The notes below the pieces were generated by a model. That model saw only the letters and a program-made list of their open reading frames with translations, had not been told where the DNA came from and searched no databases. Below are positions 34,564-41,251 of a DNA stretch of 41,251 nucleotides, piece after piece. Position numbers and translations under genes: made by a program. Source of the DNA: Nodosilinea sp. P-1105 (GTDB lineage Bacteria; Cyanobacteriota; Cyanobacteriia; Phormidesmidales; Phormidesmidaceae); contig NZ_SMDQ01000053.1 in assembly GCF_012911975.1 (NCBI RefSeq), positions 1 to 41,251 of the forward strand, in the 5' to 3' direction. Each line of letters starts with the position of its first letter. Within the stretch, counting starts at the first letter, position 1.

Positions 34564-34977
34564 TCAGGTTAAGCACACAGGGGACTGACATCAGCCAGGG
34601 GGGCAGCACTTCGCCTTTCTGGCGATCGCATCACCCCAAAGAGAGAGAAGTGTCACGGCTTAGCCAACGATTGACTAATTTCAATCAAGTCTTTCACTTA
34701 GATAGTTTTTTCAGGCTAAGCTGCCAACGCCACAATCCAACATTTTTCTTAAGAAAATCAACCCTTGCTAATTCTGATCCTCAGAATAGGCCAGTGACAG
34801 GGTTTTCATCGGTTTATCTCTGGTCCTCTCGGCGGCTGTTAGGGCCGTGAAACACCCCTGATAGGTTTGGGCTATCCCAGAATTATGATGTCAATCCAAC
34901 TTTTCGTTGGTGAAGGTTATGTCAGAATGTAAGCGGTTTTTTGCCAACTCATACAGCTCTTGGAGTGGGCAGTCACA
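34564..34977. other. spacer between znuC and ndhF1
   Basis: No credible gene, and no trace of a znuB permease in any frame. It holds a perfect 14-bp palindrome TTTTCTTAAGAAAA (34744-34757) and presumably the ndhF1 promoter. A short open frame here has no protein-like composition. Confidence 0.5.
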
Positions 34978-37056
34978 ATGGATTCTGTAGACACACTTTA
35001 TCAATATGCTTGGCTGGTGCCAGTGCTGCCTCTGATTGGGGCGGCTATTGTTGGCACCGGATTAATTTCCTACGGCGAGGCCACCAGCAAACTAAGACAG
35101 CCATCGGCACTGCTAATTGTTTCCCTGACCGGGGCGGCGATGGTGCTGTCTGGCCTAATTTTTTGGAGCCAGGTGCAGGGCCACCAAACCTACACCCAGA
35201 TGTTCGAGTGGGCCGCCGCTGGCGACTTTCGCATCGAAATGGGCTATACCATCGACCATCTGGCCGCCCTGATGTTAGTGGTGGTCACCACCGTAGCCTT
35301 CTTGGTGATGATTTACACCGATGGCTACATGGCCCACGACCCTGGCTATGTCAGGTTTTATGCCTACCTCAGCCTGTTTAGCTCCTCGATGCTGGGTTTG
35401 GTGATTAGTCCCAACCTGCTCCAGGTTTATGTGTTTTGGGAACTGGTAGGCATGTGCTCCTACCTGCTAATTGGCTTTTGGTACGACCGTAAGCCCGCTG
35501 CCGATGCCTGCCAGAAGGCGTTTGTCACCAACCGAGTGGGTGACTTTGGCCTACTACTGGGAATTTTGGCCCTGTTTTGGGCCACGGGCAGTTTCGACTT
35601 TGAGGTGATGGGCGCACGCCTGACGGAGTTGGTTAATACCGGCACTTTGAGCGTCGCTATGGCCGCTGTGTTTGCCATTCTGGTCTTTCTTGGCCCTGTG
35701 GCCAAATCAGCCCAGTTTCCCCTGCATGTGTGGCTACCTGACGCCATGGAAGGCCCCACCCCGATTTCGGCTCTGATTCACGCGGCGACGATGGTGGCAG
35801 CAGGGGTATTTCTGGTGGCCCGCATGTACCCGGTGTTCGAGCATATTCCAGCGGTGATGACGTTGATTGCCTACACAGGGGCATTCACGGCCTTTATGGG
35901 CGCGACCATTGCCATTACCCAGAACGACATCAAAAAAGGGTTGGCATTTTCCACCATGTCGCAGTTGGGTTACATGGTGATGGCCATGGGGGTAGGTGCC
36001 TATGGGGCCGGTTTGTTCCACCTGATGACCCACGCCTACTTCAAAGCCATGCTGTTTTTGGGCTCTGGCTCTGTGATCCACGGCATGGAGGCGGTGGTAG
36101 GTCACGATCCGGTGTTGGCCCAGGATATGCGCCTGATGGGCGGCCTCCGCAAATACATGCCGGTAACCGCCATTACCTTTCTGATTGGTACCCTGGCCAT
36201 CTGCGGTATTCCCCCCTTCGCTGGGTTCTGGTCAAAGGATGAGATCCTAGGGTCTACCTTCGCCGTTAGCCCGGTGTTGTGGGCCGTGGGCTGGGCCACC
36301 GCTGGCATTACCGCCTTTTACATGTTCCGGATGTATTTTTCCACCTTTGAAGGGGCATTTCGGGGCAATGACGAGGGCATTCGCCGCGACCTGAAGCGAG
36401 CTGAACTCCAGCGCATGGGCCTGTCCTTAGGGCCTGGGGCCATGAACCCCCAAGAGCTGACCCTGGATGCCTCTGAAGATGACCACAGTGATCATCACCA
36501 TGCCTCTGAGCCCCATGAGTCGCCCTGGTCCATGACCTTTCCGCTGATTGCCCTGGCCATTCCTTCGGCGCTGGTGGGCCTGGTGGGGACGCCATTTGCC
36601 AACTACTTTGAGGCCTTTATCCATCCTCCTGGGGAAGTGGTAGAAGCCTTAGAGGCGGCAGAACCCTTCGACTGGAATGAGTTCATTCTAATGGCCGGTA
36701 GCTCCGTGGCGATCGCGGTGGCTGGAATTGTGCTAGCGGTGCTGATGTATCGAACTAAGGCGATTGATCCCAAAGCGATCGCGGCCAAAATTCCAGCCCT
36801 TTACCAGCTCTCCCTTAACAAGTGGTACATCGACGACATCTACGAAGTGGTATTTGTCCAGGGCAGCCGCAAGCTGGCCAAACAGGTGCTCGAAATTGAC
36901 ATTCGCATTGTCGATGGTCTGGTAAACCTGGCGGGCTTTGTCACCCTGGTGACCGGCGAGGGGCTGAAGTACCTGGAAAACGGTCGAGCCCAGTTCTATG
37001 CCCTGATTGTGTTTGGCGCGGTGTTGGGGCTAGTGCTGCTGTCCGGGGTGACCTAG
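34978..37056 (+). CDS. ndhF1: NDH-1 subunit NdhF1
   Basis: 692 aa from the ATG at 34978; the frame can begin six codons earlier at TTG, but ATG fits the family start. Conserved segments: VFWELVGMCSYLLIGFWYDR, GPVAKSAQFPLHVWLPDAMEGPTPISALIHAATMVAAGVF and DIKKGLAFSTMSQLGYMVMAMG, with lateral helix HL and a C-terminal helix. A His/Asp-rich loop (DDHSDHHH) lies near residue 500. It is the distal antiporter-like subunit of NDH-1L, used in respiration and cyclic electron flow. It pairs with ndhD1 downstream. Confidence 0.94.
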   Translation: MDSVDTLYQYAWLVPVLPLIGAAIVGTGLISYGEATSKLRQPSALLIVSLTGAAMVLSGLIFWSQVQGHQTYTQMFEWAAAGDFRIEMGYTIDHLAALMLVVVTTVAFLVMIYTDGYMAHDPGYVRFYAYLSLFSSSMLGLVISPNLLQVYVFWELVGMCSYLLIGFWYDRKPAADACQKAFVTNRVGDFGLLLGILALFWATGSFDFEVMGARLTELVNTGTLSVAMAAVFAILVFLGPVAKSAQFPLHVWLPDAMEGPTPISALIHAATMVAAGVFLVARMYPVFEHIPAVMTLIAYTGAFTAFMGATIAITQNDIKKGLAFSTMSQLGYMVMAMGVGAYGAGLFHLMTHAYFKAMLFLGSGSVIHGMEAVVGHDPVLAQDMRLMGGLRKYMPVTAITFLIGTLAICGIPPFAGFWSKDEILGSTFAVSPVLWAVGWATAGITAFYMFRMYFSTFEGAFRGNDEGIRRDLKRAELQRMGLSLGPGAMNPQELTLDASEDDHSDHHHASEPHESPWSMTFPLIALAIPSALVGLVGTPFANYFEAFIHPPGEVVEALEAAEPFDWNEFILMAGSSVAIAVAGIVLAVLMYRTKAIDPKAIAAKIPALYQLSLNKWYIDDIYEVVFVQGSRKLAKQVLEIDIRIVDGLVNLAGFVTLVTGEGLKYLENGRAQFYALIVFGAVLGLVLLSGVT

Positions 37057-37061
37057 GTAAC

Positions 37062-37145
37062 AGGTATACGGTGCAAGGTATACAGCAGAACCGTAAACCG
37101 TGAACCGTGAACCGTATACCCAACACCCAACACCCAACACCCAAA
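37062..37145. repeat. heptamer arrays between ndhF1 and ndhD1
   Basis: The 119-bp gap contains GTATAC-bearing units, then three to four copies of ACCGTGA-type heptamers, then three copies of CCCAACA ending in ACACCC. They belong to the same family of short tandem repeats as those at 1914-1948, near 32150 and near 40190. Confidence 0.85.
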
Positions 37146-37175
37146 ATCCGACATCTAAACGACCCTAACGACCCT

Positions 37176-38765
37176 ATGGATCTCGCGACTTTTCCCTGGT
37201 TGACAACCGTTATTTTGCTGCCCCTGTTGGCCAGCGTCGCCATTCCGTTTCTGCCCGATGACAACGGCCGAACGGTACGCTGGTACTCCCTAACAGTTGG
37301 CCTGGTAGACTTTGTTCTAATTGTGGTGGCCTTCTACCTCAATTACGACTTCAGCCAACCAGGCTTGCAGCTGGTCGAAAGCTACACCTGGGTACCCCAG
37401 TTGGATCTGAAGTGGTCCCTGGGGGCCGACGGGCTGTCGATGCCCCTGATCCTATTGACCGGGTTTATTACTACCCTGGCGATTCTGGCGGCCTGGCCGG
37501 TCACCCTTAAGCCCAAGCTGTTTTATTTTCTAATGCTGGCCATGTACAGCGGCCAACTCGGCGTCTTTGCCGTCCAGGATATGCTGCTATTCTTCCTGTT
37601 TTGGGAGCTAGAGCTGATTCCGGTCTACCTGCTGCTGTCCATTTGGGGGGGCAAAAAGCGGCTGTATGCCGCCACCAAGTTCATTCTGTACACCGCCGGG
37701 GGGTCACTGTTTATTTTGGTCGCCGCCTTGGCCATGGCCTTTTACGGCGACACCATCAGTTTTGACATGCGGGTGCTGGCCGAAAAGGTTTATCCCCTGC
37801 GGCTCCAGCTGTTGCTGTATGCAGCGTTCTTGGTGGCCTATGCCGTCAAACTGCCGATTATCCCCCTGCACACCTGGCTGCCCGACGCCCACGGCGAAGC
37901 CACCGCCCCGGTACACATGCTGCTGGCCGGTATTCTGCTAAAGATGGGGGGCTATGCCCTGATTCGCATGAACTTGGGCATGTTGCCTGATGCCCACACC
38001 TACTTTGCCCCCATCTTGGTGATTTTAGGCTGCGTCAATATCATCTATGCGGCGTTGACCTCCTTTGCCCAGCCCAATCTAAAGCGCAAGATCGCCTATT
38101 CCTCTATTTCCCACATGGGCTTTGTGCTGATTGGCATTGCCTCCTTCACCAACCTGGGCCTCAGCGGTGCGGTGCTGCAAATGATTTCCCATGGCTTGAT
38201 TGGTGCTAGTCTGTTCTTCCTCGTGGGGGCCACCTACGATCGCACCCACACCCTGATTCTGAAAGAGATGGGTGGCGTCGGCAAAAAGATGCCCAAGATC
38301 TTTGCCATGTTTACCGCCTGCTCCCTGGCTTCTCTGGCTCTGCCGGGGATGAGTGGGTTCGTGGCCGAGTTGATGGTGTTTGTGGGCTTTGCCACCAGTG
38401 ATGCCTACAGCTTTACCTTCCGGCTGATCACCGTGATCTTTATGGCAATCGGCGTGATTTTGACCCCCATTTACCTGCTGTCAATGCTGCGGGAAATCTT
38501 CTACGGCCCCGAGAACAAGGAGCTGGTGGAGCACGAGGTACTGGTGGATGCCGAACCTCGGGAGGTGTTTATTATCGCCTGTCTGTTGGTGCCGATCATT
38601 GGGTTTGGCCTCTATCCCAAAATGCTGACCCAAATCTACGACGCCACCACCCAACAGCTCACAGCCCGCCTCGGGAATGTGTTTGTCGCCAGTGAAGCCG
38701 TGACTGAAGGCAGCCCCCCGATCGCTGCTCTGCCAGTGCTTAAGGCTCCTTCAGTGAGTCAGTAA
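37176..38765 (+). CDS. ndhD1: NDH-1 subunit NdhD1
   Basis: 529 aa from ATG at 37176 ([11 protein letters not shown]); the earlier frame covers the repeat array. NuoM-type protein: [83 protein letters not shown] and [22 protein letters not shown]. The closeness to chloroplast-like NdhD and the ndhF1 partner indicate the D1 type for NDH-1L rather than the CO2-uptake D3/D4 type. A strong terminator follows 21 bp after the stop, so the transcription unit is ndhF1-ndhD1. Confidence 0.92.
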   Translation: MDLATFPWLTTVILLPLLASVAIPFLPDDNGRTVRWYSLTVGLVDFVLIVVAFYLNYDFSQPGLQLVESYTWVPQLDLKWSLGADGLSMPLILLTGFITTLAILAAWPVTLKPKLFYFLMLAMYSGQLGVFAVQDMLLFFLFWELELIPVYLLLSIWGGKKRLYAATKFILYTAGGSLFILVAALAMAFYGDTISFDMRVLAEKVYPLRLQLLLYAAFLVAYAVKLPIIPLHTWLPDAHGEATAPVHMLLAGILLKMGGYALIRMNLGMLPDAHTYFAPILVILGCVNIIYAALTSFAQPNLKRKIAYSSISHMGFVLIGIASFTNLGLSGAVLQMISHGLIGASLFFLVGATYDRTHTLILKEMGGVGKKMPKIFAMFTACSLASLALPGMSGFVAELMVFVGFATSDAYSFTFRLITVIFMAIGVILTPIYLLSMLREIFYGPENKELVEHEVLVDAEPREVFIIACLLVPIIGFGLYPKMLTQIYDATTQQLTARLGNVFVASEAVTEGSPPIAALPVLKAPSVSQ

Positions 38766-38786
38766 CCTGCCGGGAAATAGTGTGAG

Positions 38787-38828
38787 AGCGTGCAGGCGAT
38801 TCCAGTGCCGTGCACGCTGTTTTTTTTT
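38787..38828 (+). terminator. Rho-independent terminator after ndhD1
   Basis: AGCGTGCA (38787-38794) pairs with TGCACGCT (38811-38818); an inner GGC/GCC extends the hairpin. A run of nine T follows the stem (38820-38828). Confidence 0.93.
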
Positions 38829-38839
38829 CATAACAGTAG

Positions 38840-39310
38840 AGCACCCGACAAGATCCGCCCCACGCTTCTCGTATTGATGACGGGGGTGATTACCTCAAGG
38901 CGCTCTTTGCAAACCGAGCAAAGGTGCGGGTGCAACTGCCCATCACCCTAGCCCCAGGGTCTGAGCCGGAGCCTGATTTTGCCATTGTTCGTATTGATGA
39001 AAATCGATATAGTAATCGCCACCCTCAGCCGCAGGATGTGCTGTTGCTCATTGAGGTGGCCGACTCGACTTGGAAGCACAATGGTTCGAAACCGGCCCTG
39101 GGGGGCCATCGCACCCATAAAGCCCAAATCTATGCCAAAGCTGGTATTGGCGAATATTGGATTGTCAACATCAAAAAACGCCAGGTTGTCGTACTGCAAG
39201 ACCCTCAAGACGGCTTATATCAGTCTGAACAAACCTTCACTGAAAACGATCAAATTGCGCCACTTTTATTGCCAGATGTTGTAGTAAACCTACGTTATTT
39301 AATTCTTTGA
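38840..39310 (+). pseudogene. Uma2 family gene, N-terminally truncated
   Basis: An in-frame stop at 38837-38839 is followed by an open frame that reads DPPHASRIDDGGDYLKALFANRAKVRVQLPITLAPGSEPEPDFAIVRID and onward, a Uma2/DUF820 core. The normal N-terminal half is missing and no ATG exists; GTG at 38924 would give only 128 aa. The segment STWKHNGSKPALGGHRTHKAQIYAKAGI also contains about ten residues more than usual before HKAQIYAKAGI. Together these indicate decay. The metal-binding PDF...EVAD...KAGI residues are still present. Confidence 0.8.
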
Positions 39311-39552
39311 CCTGTAGTTTTTGACTGACTTAGCCGTCTTTGCTCAAAGAAGTCTTGAGGACGGCGGTTCAGCGGCGCAGTGCCTGTTTCTCGAATGCCT
39401 AGCTTTGGGGAATGGATAGGATTATCGCCTATCACCCTCTCCAAGGTGACGTAGCGGCCATCTTCTAAGTCCAGCAACCAGGTCAAGGGGATGTGGTCAT
39501 CTTTTGGCCGTTTGGAGAGAAACAGTGCGAGGATATTTTGGCGAGTAGTCGT
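39295..39552 (-). other. unassigned open frame without a good start
   Basis: Directly after the membrane-protein stop (39556) and in the same frame, translation stays open: QTTTRQNILALFLSKRPKDD continuing to a stop at 39295. The first usual start is TTG at 39486 (63 aa). Segments such as WLLDLEDGRYVTLERVIGDNP look protein-like, but I do not recognise the family. It could be a gene remnant or a coincidental frame. Confidence 0.3.
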
Positions 39553-39555
39553 TTG

Positions 39556-39780
39556 TCATAGCACGTAGAGAATCACTATCAAGGGAATGCTGACTAGGAC
39601 TGCAAACAAGAGGGCCTGTTTCACCCGGTTGTTGATCACACCCACAGCCAAGATAATGAGCGCGAACAGGATAATCAGGCCAAGGTAAATGAGATCTTCT
39701 CCACCCTGGTCAATGAGACTGGGATCGGTTTGATCGGCCGATGATTGGGCGAGGGTTAGCAGTATGGGTAGTTGGCTCAT
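39556..39780 (-). CDS. small two-helix membrane protein
   Basis: 74 aa. Predicted topology: a hydrophilic N-terminal part (SSADQTDPSLIDQGGEDL) between short hydrophobic stretches, then two membrane helices (LIYLGLIILFALIILAVGVI and ALLFAVLVSIPLIVILYVL) separated by NNRVKQ. Family not recognised. The start codon overlaps the stop of the upstream Usp-like frame (ATGA), so the two are probably translationally coupled. Confidence 0.65.
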   Translation of the reverse strand: MSQLPILLTLAQSSADQTDPSLIDQGGEDLIYLGLIILFALIILAVGVINNRVKQALLFAVLVSIPLIVILYVL

Positions 39781-39950
39781 GAGGGTTCACGGCCAAATAC
39801 ACCGGGTAGGTCAGACCCCATGGCGGCAGAAATGGGCTCTTCAACCGCTAACAACGTGAATACAGTGCCCTGATGAGTCATGAGTTGTAGAGCTTTGTGA
39901 AGGGCGTATGGTTCAGACTGAGAGTTATCGATCGCAACCAAGATATTCAT
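39777..39950 (-). CDS. 57-aa UspA-like mini-protein
   Basis: ATG at 39950 gives MNILVAIDNSQSEPYALHKA..., the first beta-alpha-beta part of a universal stress protein, ending at TGA 39777-39779. Full Usp domains have about 140 residues with an ATP-binding GxxGHS motif at the far end; that part is missing. The gene overlaps the start of a small membrane protein by 4 bp. A MITE-like insertion lies immediately upstream and duplicated the start codon. It may be a real short protein or a truncated remnant. Confidence 0.6.
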   Translation of the reverse strand: MNILVAIDNSQSEPYALHKALQLMTHQGTVFTLLAVEEPISAAMGSDLPGVFGREPS

Positions 39951-40069
39951 AGGGCAATGTCACTGATTTAAGGCTGGTGGGCAGAGCCCACCCTACGACA
40001 GATCAAGGCTTCTGGCCATTTGCAATGGTTACATTGCAGCTTATTTCAGTGACATTCATTCATAGGGCA
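39945..40069. mobile_element. MITE-like insertion flanked by a 12-bp direct repeat
   Basis: Inverted repeats AATGTCACTGA (39956-39966) and TCAGTGACATT (40046-40056) bound about 101 bp. Both sides carry the direct repeat ATTCATAGGGCA (39945-39956 and 40058-40069), which looks like a target-site duplication. Inside are two more perfect hairpins: GGTGGGC/GCCCACC (39976-39992) and TGCAATG/CATTGCA (40021-40038). No coding capacity. The left repeat contains the start codon of the Usp-like gene. Confidence 0.75.
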
Positions 40070-40162
40070 TTTACCAGTTGAATAGGAATTATAGATCAGG
40101 GCGGGTCGTCAAGCCGACGACAGACGTCTGGCGCTGACGGGTCAACCGGGTCTATGGTGCAG

Positions 40163-40242
40163 GGTCTACGGCTCGCCTTGAACCGCTTACCGTGAACCGT
40201 GAACCCTAAGTCAGATCTCTCGTCATTATTTTTTGACTCAAC
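40163..40242 (-). repeat. 80-bp dispersed repeat, copy 2
   Basis: The reverse complement matches 1841-1920 with 6 differences in 80 bases. It ends 46 bp before the PAS sensor gene. As at glcF, the end that starts GTTGAGTC faces the gene. Confidence 0.9.
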
Positions 40243-40288
40243 ACTAATCTCTACCGGGAACAATAGAGTTTAGTCAACGATAGGGACA

Positions 40289-41191
40289 ATGGACAGCACA
40301 GCCGATCTGGATGCGCTATGGCGGCGAGTACAGCAGTTGGAGGCAGAAAACGCTGATCTCCGGCGGCAGGTTGCGGCTTTGGGGGCTGGGGAGCTGCGAT
40401 CGCACCCTGCCATTGCACTGTCCCAGGTTGAGGCAACCTGCCAGTTCGATCGCGCCATTGTGGCTGCTATCCCCGACTTGCTGCTGCGGGTGGGGCGCGA
40501 TGGCACCTGTTACGACTTTCGTCCCCCCCTGGATGCGGCCAGGGGCAAGTTTCTGCCTATCCAGCACCATTTGTCTGAGGTGCTGCCCCCAGATTTGTTG
40601 GCCCACCAGCTTCAGCGCATCGAGCAAGCCCTGGACACCGGCAACCTGCAGATTTGGGAGCAGCAGTTTGAGAAGCAGGGGGTGATGGCCTACGAGGAGG
40701 TACGCCTTGTCCCCTGTGGGCCAGAGGAATGCCTGCTGATTGTGCGAGACATCAGCGATCGCAAGGCGATTGAACTTGCCCTACAGACCACCATCGAAGA
40801 ACTGGAACGGTTTTTCTCGGTTGCCCTAGATTTGCTCTGTATTGCCGATACCGACGGCTATTTCCACCGTCTCAACCCCGCCTGGGAGAGAATTCTGGGC
40901 TACCCGCTGGCGGATCTGGAGCATACTCAGTTTTTAGAGTATGTTCATCCTGACGACCGGGAGAATACCCTGGCGGCGATCGCCACCCTGGCCCAACAGC
41001 AAGAGGTCACGAACTTTGTCAATCGCTACCGCTGTCGGGATGGGACCTACCGCTGGCTAGAATGGCGGTCGGTGCCTGTGGGCTCTCAGGTGTATGCCGC
41101 TGCCCGCGACATTACCCTCAGGCGAGAGGCCCAACAGGCCCTGGAATCCACGCGATCCCAGTTGAGTAGTGTCCCAATACTGTTCGGATAA
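40289..41191 (+). pseudogene. PAS-domain sensor protein (probable histidine kinase), 3' part lost to an insertion
   Basis: 300 codons remain. A short coiled coil (about 5-35: LWRRVQQLEAENADLRRQV) precedes two PAS domains: about 55-150 (AAIPDLLLRVGRDG ... LLIVRDISDRKAIE) and about 172-285 (FFSVALDLLCIADTDGYFHRLNPAWERILGY ... YVHPDDRENTLAAI ... YRWLEWRSVPV ... AARDITLRREAQQALE). The frame then changes to non-family residues (SVPILFG) and stops. Sensor kinases continue with further PAS/GAF and HisKA-HATPase domains, which are absent. The break coincides with what looks like an IS end at about 41168. AGGGA precedes the ATG. Confidence 0.8.
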
Positions 41192-41251
41192 ACAGAATTT
41201 CAGTATATTTGCACTGTTCTGACAGAGCAGGTGTATGGTGCAACTCAAGGA
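41168..41251 (+). mobile_element. left end of an insertion sequence, cut by the window edge
   Basis: From about GTGTCCCAATACTG onward the sequence departs from the sensor-kinase frame. It is AT-rich and leads to a short open frame at the edge. I infer an IS terminus; the family (perhaps IS4-like) cannot be fixed from 84 bases. Confidence 0.5.
41235..41251 (+). CDS. possible transposase start, partial
   Basis: ATG GTG CAA CTC AAG follows an AGG a few bases upstream, as expected for an IS-encoded gene starting just inside the element. Only five codons are visible. Confidence 0.3.

Noticed and set aside
34557..34850. 97-codon plus-strand frame after znuC
   Set aside because: Composition is not protein-like, there is no ribosome binding site, and it overlaps the znuC end. 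It does not encode any part of a znuB permease.
34960..34977. TTG start six codons earlier for ndhF1
   Set aside because: ATG at 34978 matches the usual NdhF1 N-terminus; TTG initiation is less likely.
36460..36530. His/Asp-rich loop of NdhF1 as a zinc-linked feature because of nearby znu genes
   Set aside because: As I recall, His-rich loops at this place are common in cyanobacterial NdhF1, so proximity to zinc genes is probably chance.

Overview
The window is chromosomal DNA from a cyanobacterium with beta-carboxysomes. It is moderately GC-rich, and HIP1 octamers (GCGATCGC) are scattered through genes and spacers. It carries a ccmK2-K1-L-M-N-O shell operon, cyanobacterial NDH-1 antiporter-like modules, a type III glutamine synthetase (glnN), a cyAbrB regulator and intergenic heptanucleotide repeats. 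Together these point to a filamentous, Leptolyngbya- or Nodosilinea-like lineage; the genus is an inference. No rRNA, tRNA or CRISPR array was seen.

Layout. 1-366: 5' stub of an IS1-like transposase and an unassigned spacer. 367-10843 (all minus strand): ccmK2-ccmK1-ccmL-ccmM-ccmN-ccmO, then an AvtA-like aminotransferase, rimM, a Uma2 nuclease-like gene, a MacB-type permease and glcF. 11510-16092 (plus): ndhF4-ndhD4-cupB, the CO2-hydrating NDH-1 module, divergent from the carboxysome operon. 16271-20878 (minus): glnN and glgX, with an NtcA-type promoter between them. 20990-21911: an IS200/IS605-type element with a broken tnpB, abutting cyAbrB. 22744-26527: an HDAC-family deacetylase divergent from gyrA. 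26556-31995: a Nit1C-type nitrilase cluster, with nitH divergent from nitB-nitC-nitD-nitE-nitG and a perfect palindromic NtcA site between them. 32000-34563: a repeat-rich spacer, then znuA and znuC divergent from a Zur/Fur-like box. 34978-38765: ndhF1-ndhD1, closed by a strong terminator. 38840-41251: an accessory tail with a decayed Uma2 gene, a 57-aa Usp-like gene coupled to a small membrane protein, a MITE-like insertion, and a PAS sensor gene cut by an insertion sequence at the right edge.

How the genes work together. Two themes dominate. The first is inorganic carbon: carboxysome shell and scaffold, the CO2-converting NDH-1 module, the respiratory/cyclic NDH-1 module, glcF for photorespiratory glycolate, and glgX for glycogen breakdown. 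The second is nitrogen starvation: glnN and the Nit1C cluster each have a spacer match to the class II NtcA promoter layout, GTA-N8-TAC-N22-TAN3T. CcmM lacks two of the three gamma-carbonic-anhydrase zinc histidines, so a separate carboxysomal carbonic anhydrase is predicted elsewhere.

Points most worth a second look: the two NtcA promoters, including a hairpin inside the inferred glnN leader; the incomplete Nit1C set; the CcmM active-site loss and internal start; the tail after the CcmN encapsulation peptide; a dispersed 80-bp repeat that lies with the same end toward two different genes; and a ~102-bp MITE-like insertion that duplicated the start codon of a mini-Usp gene.
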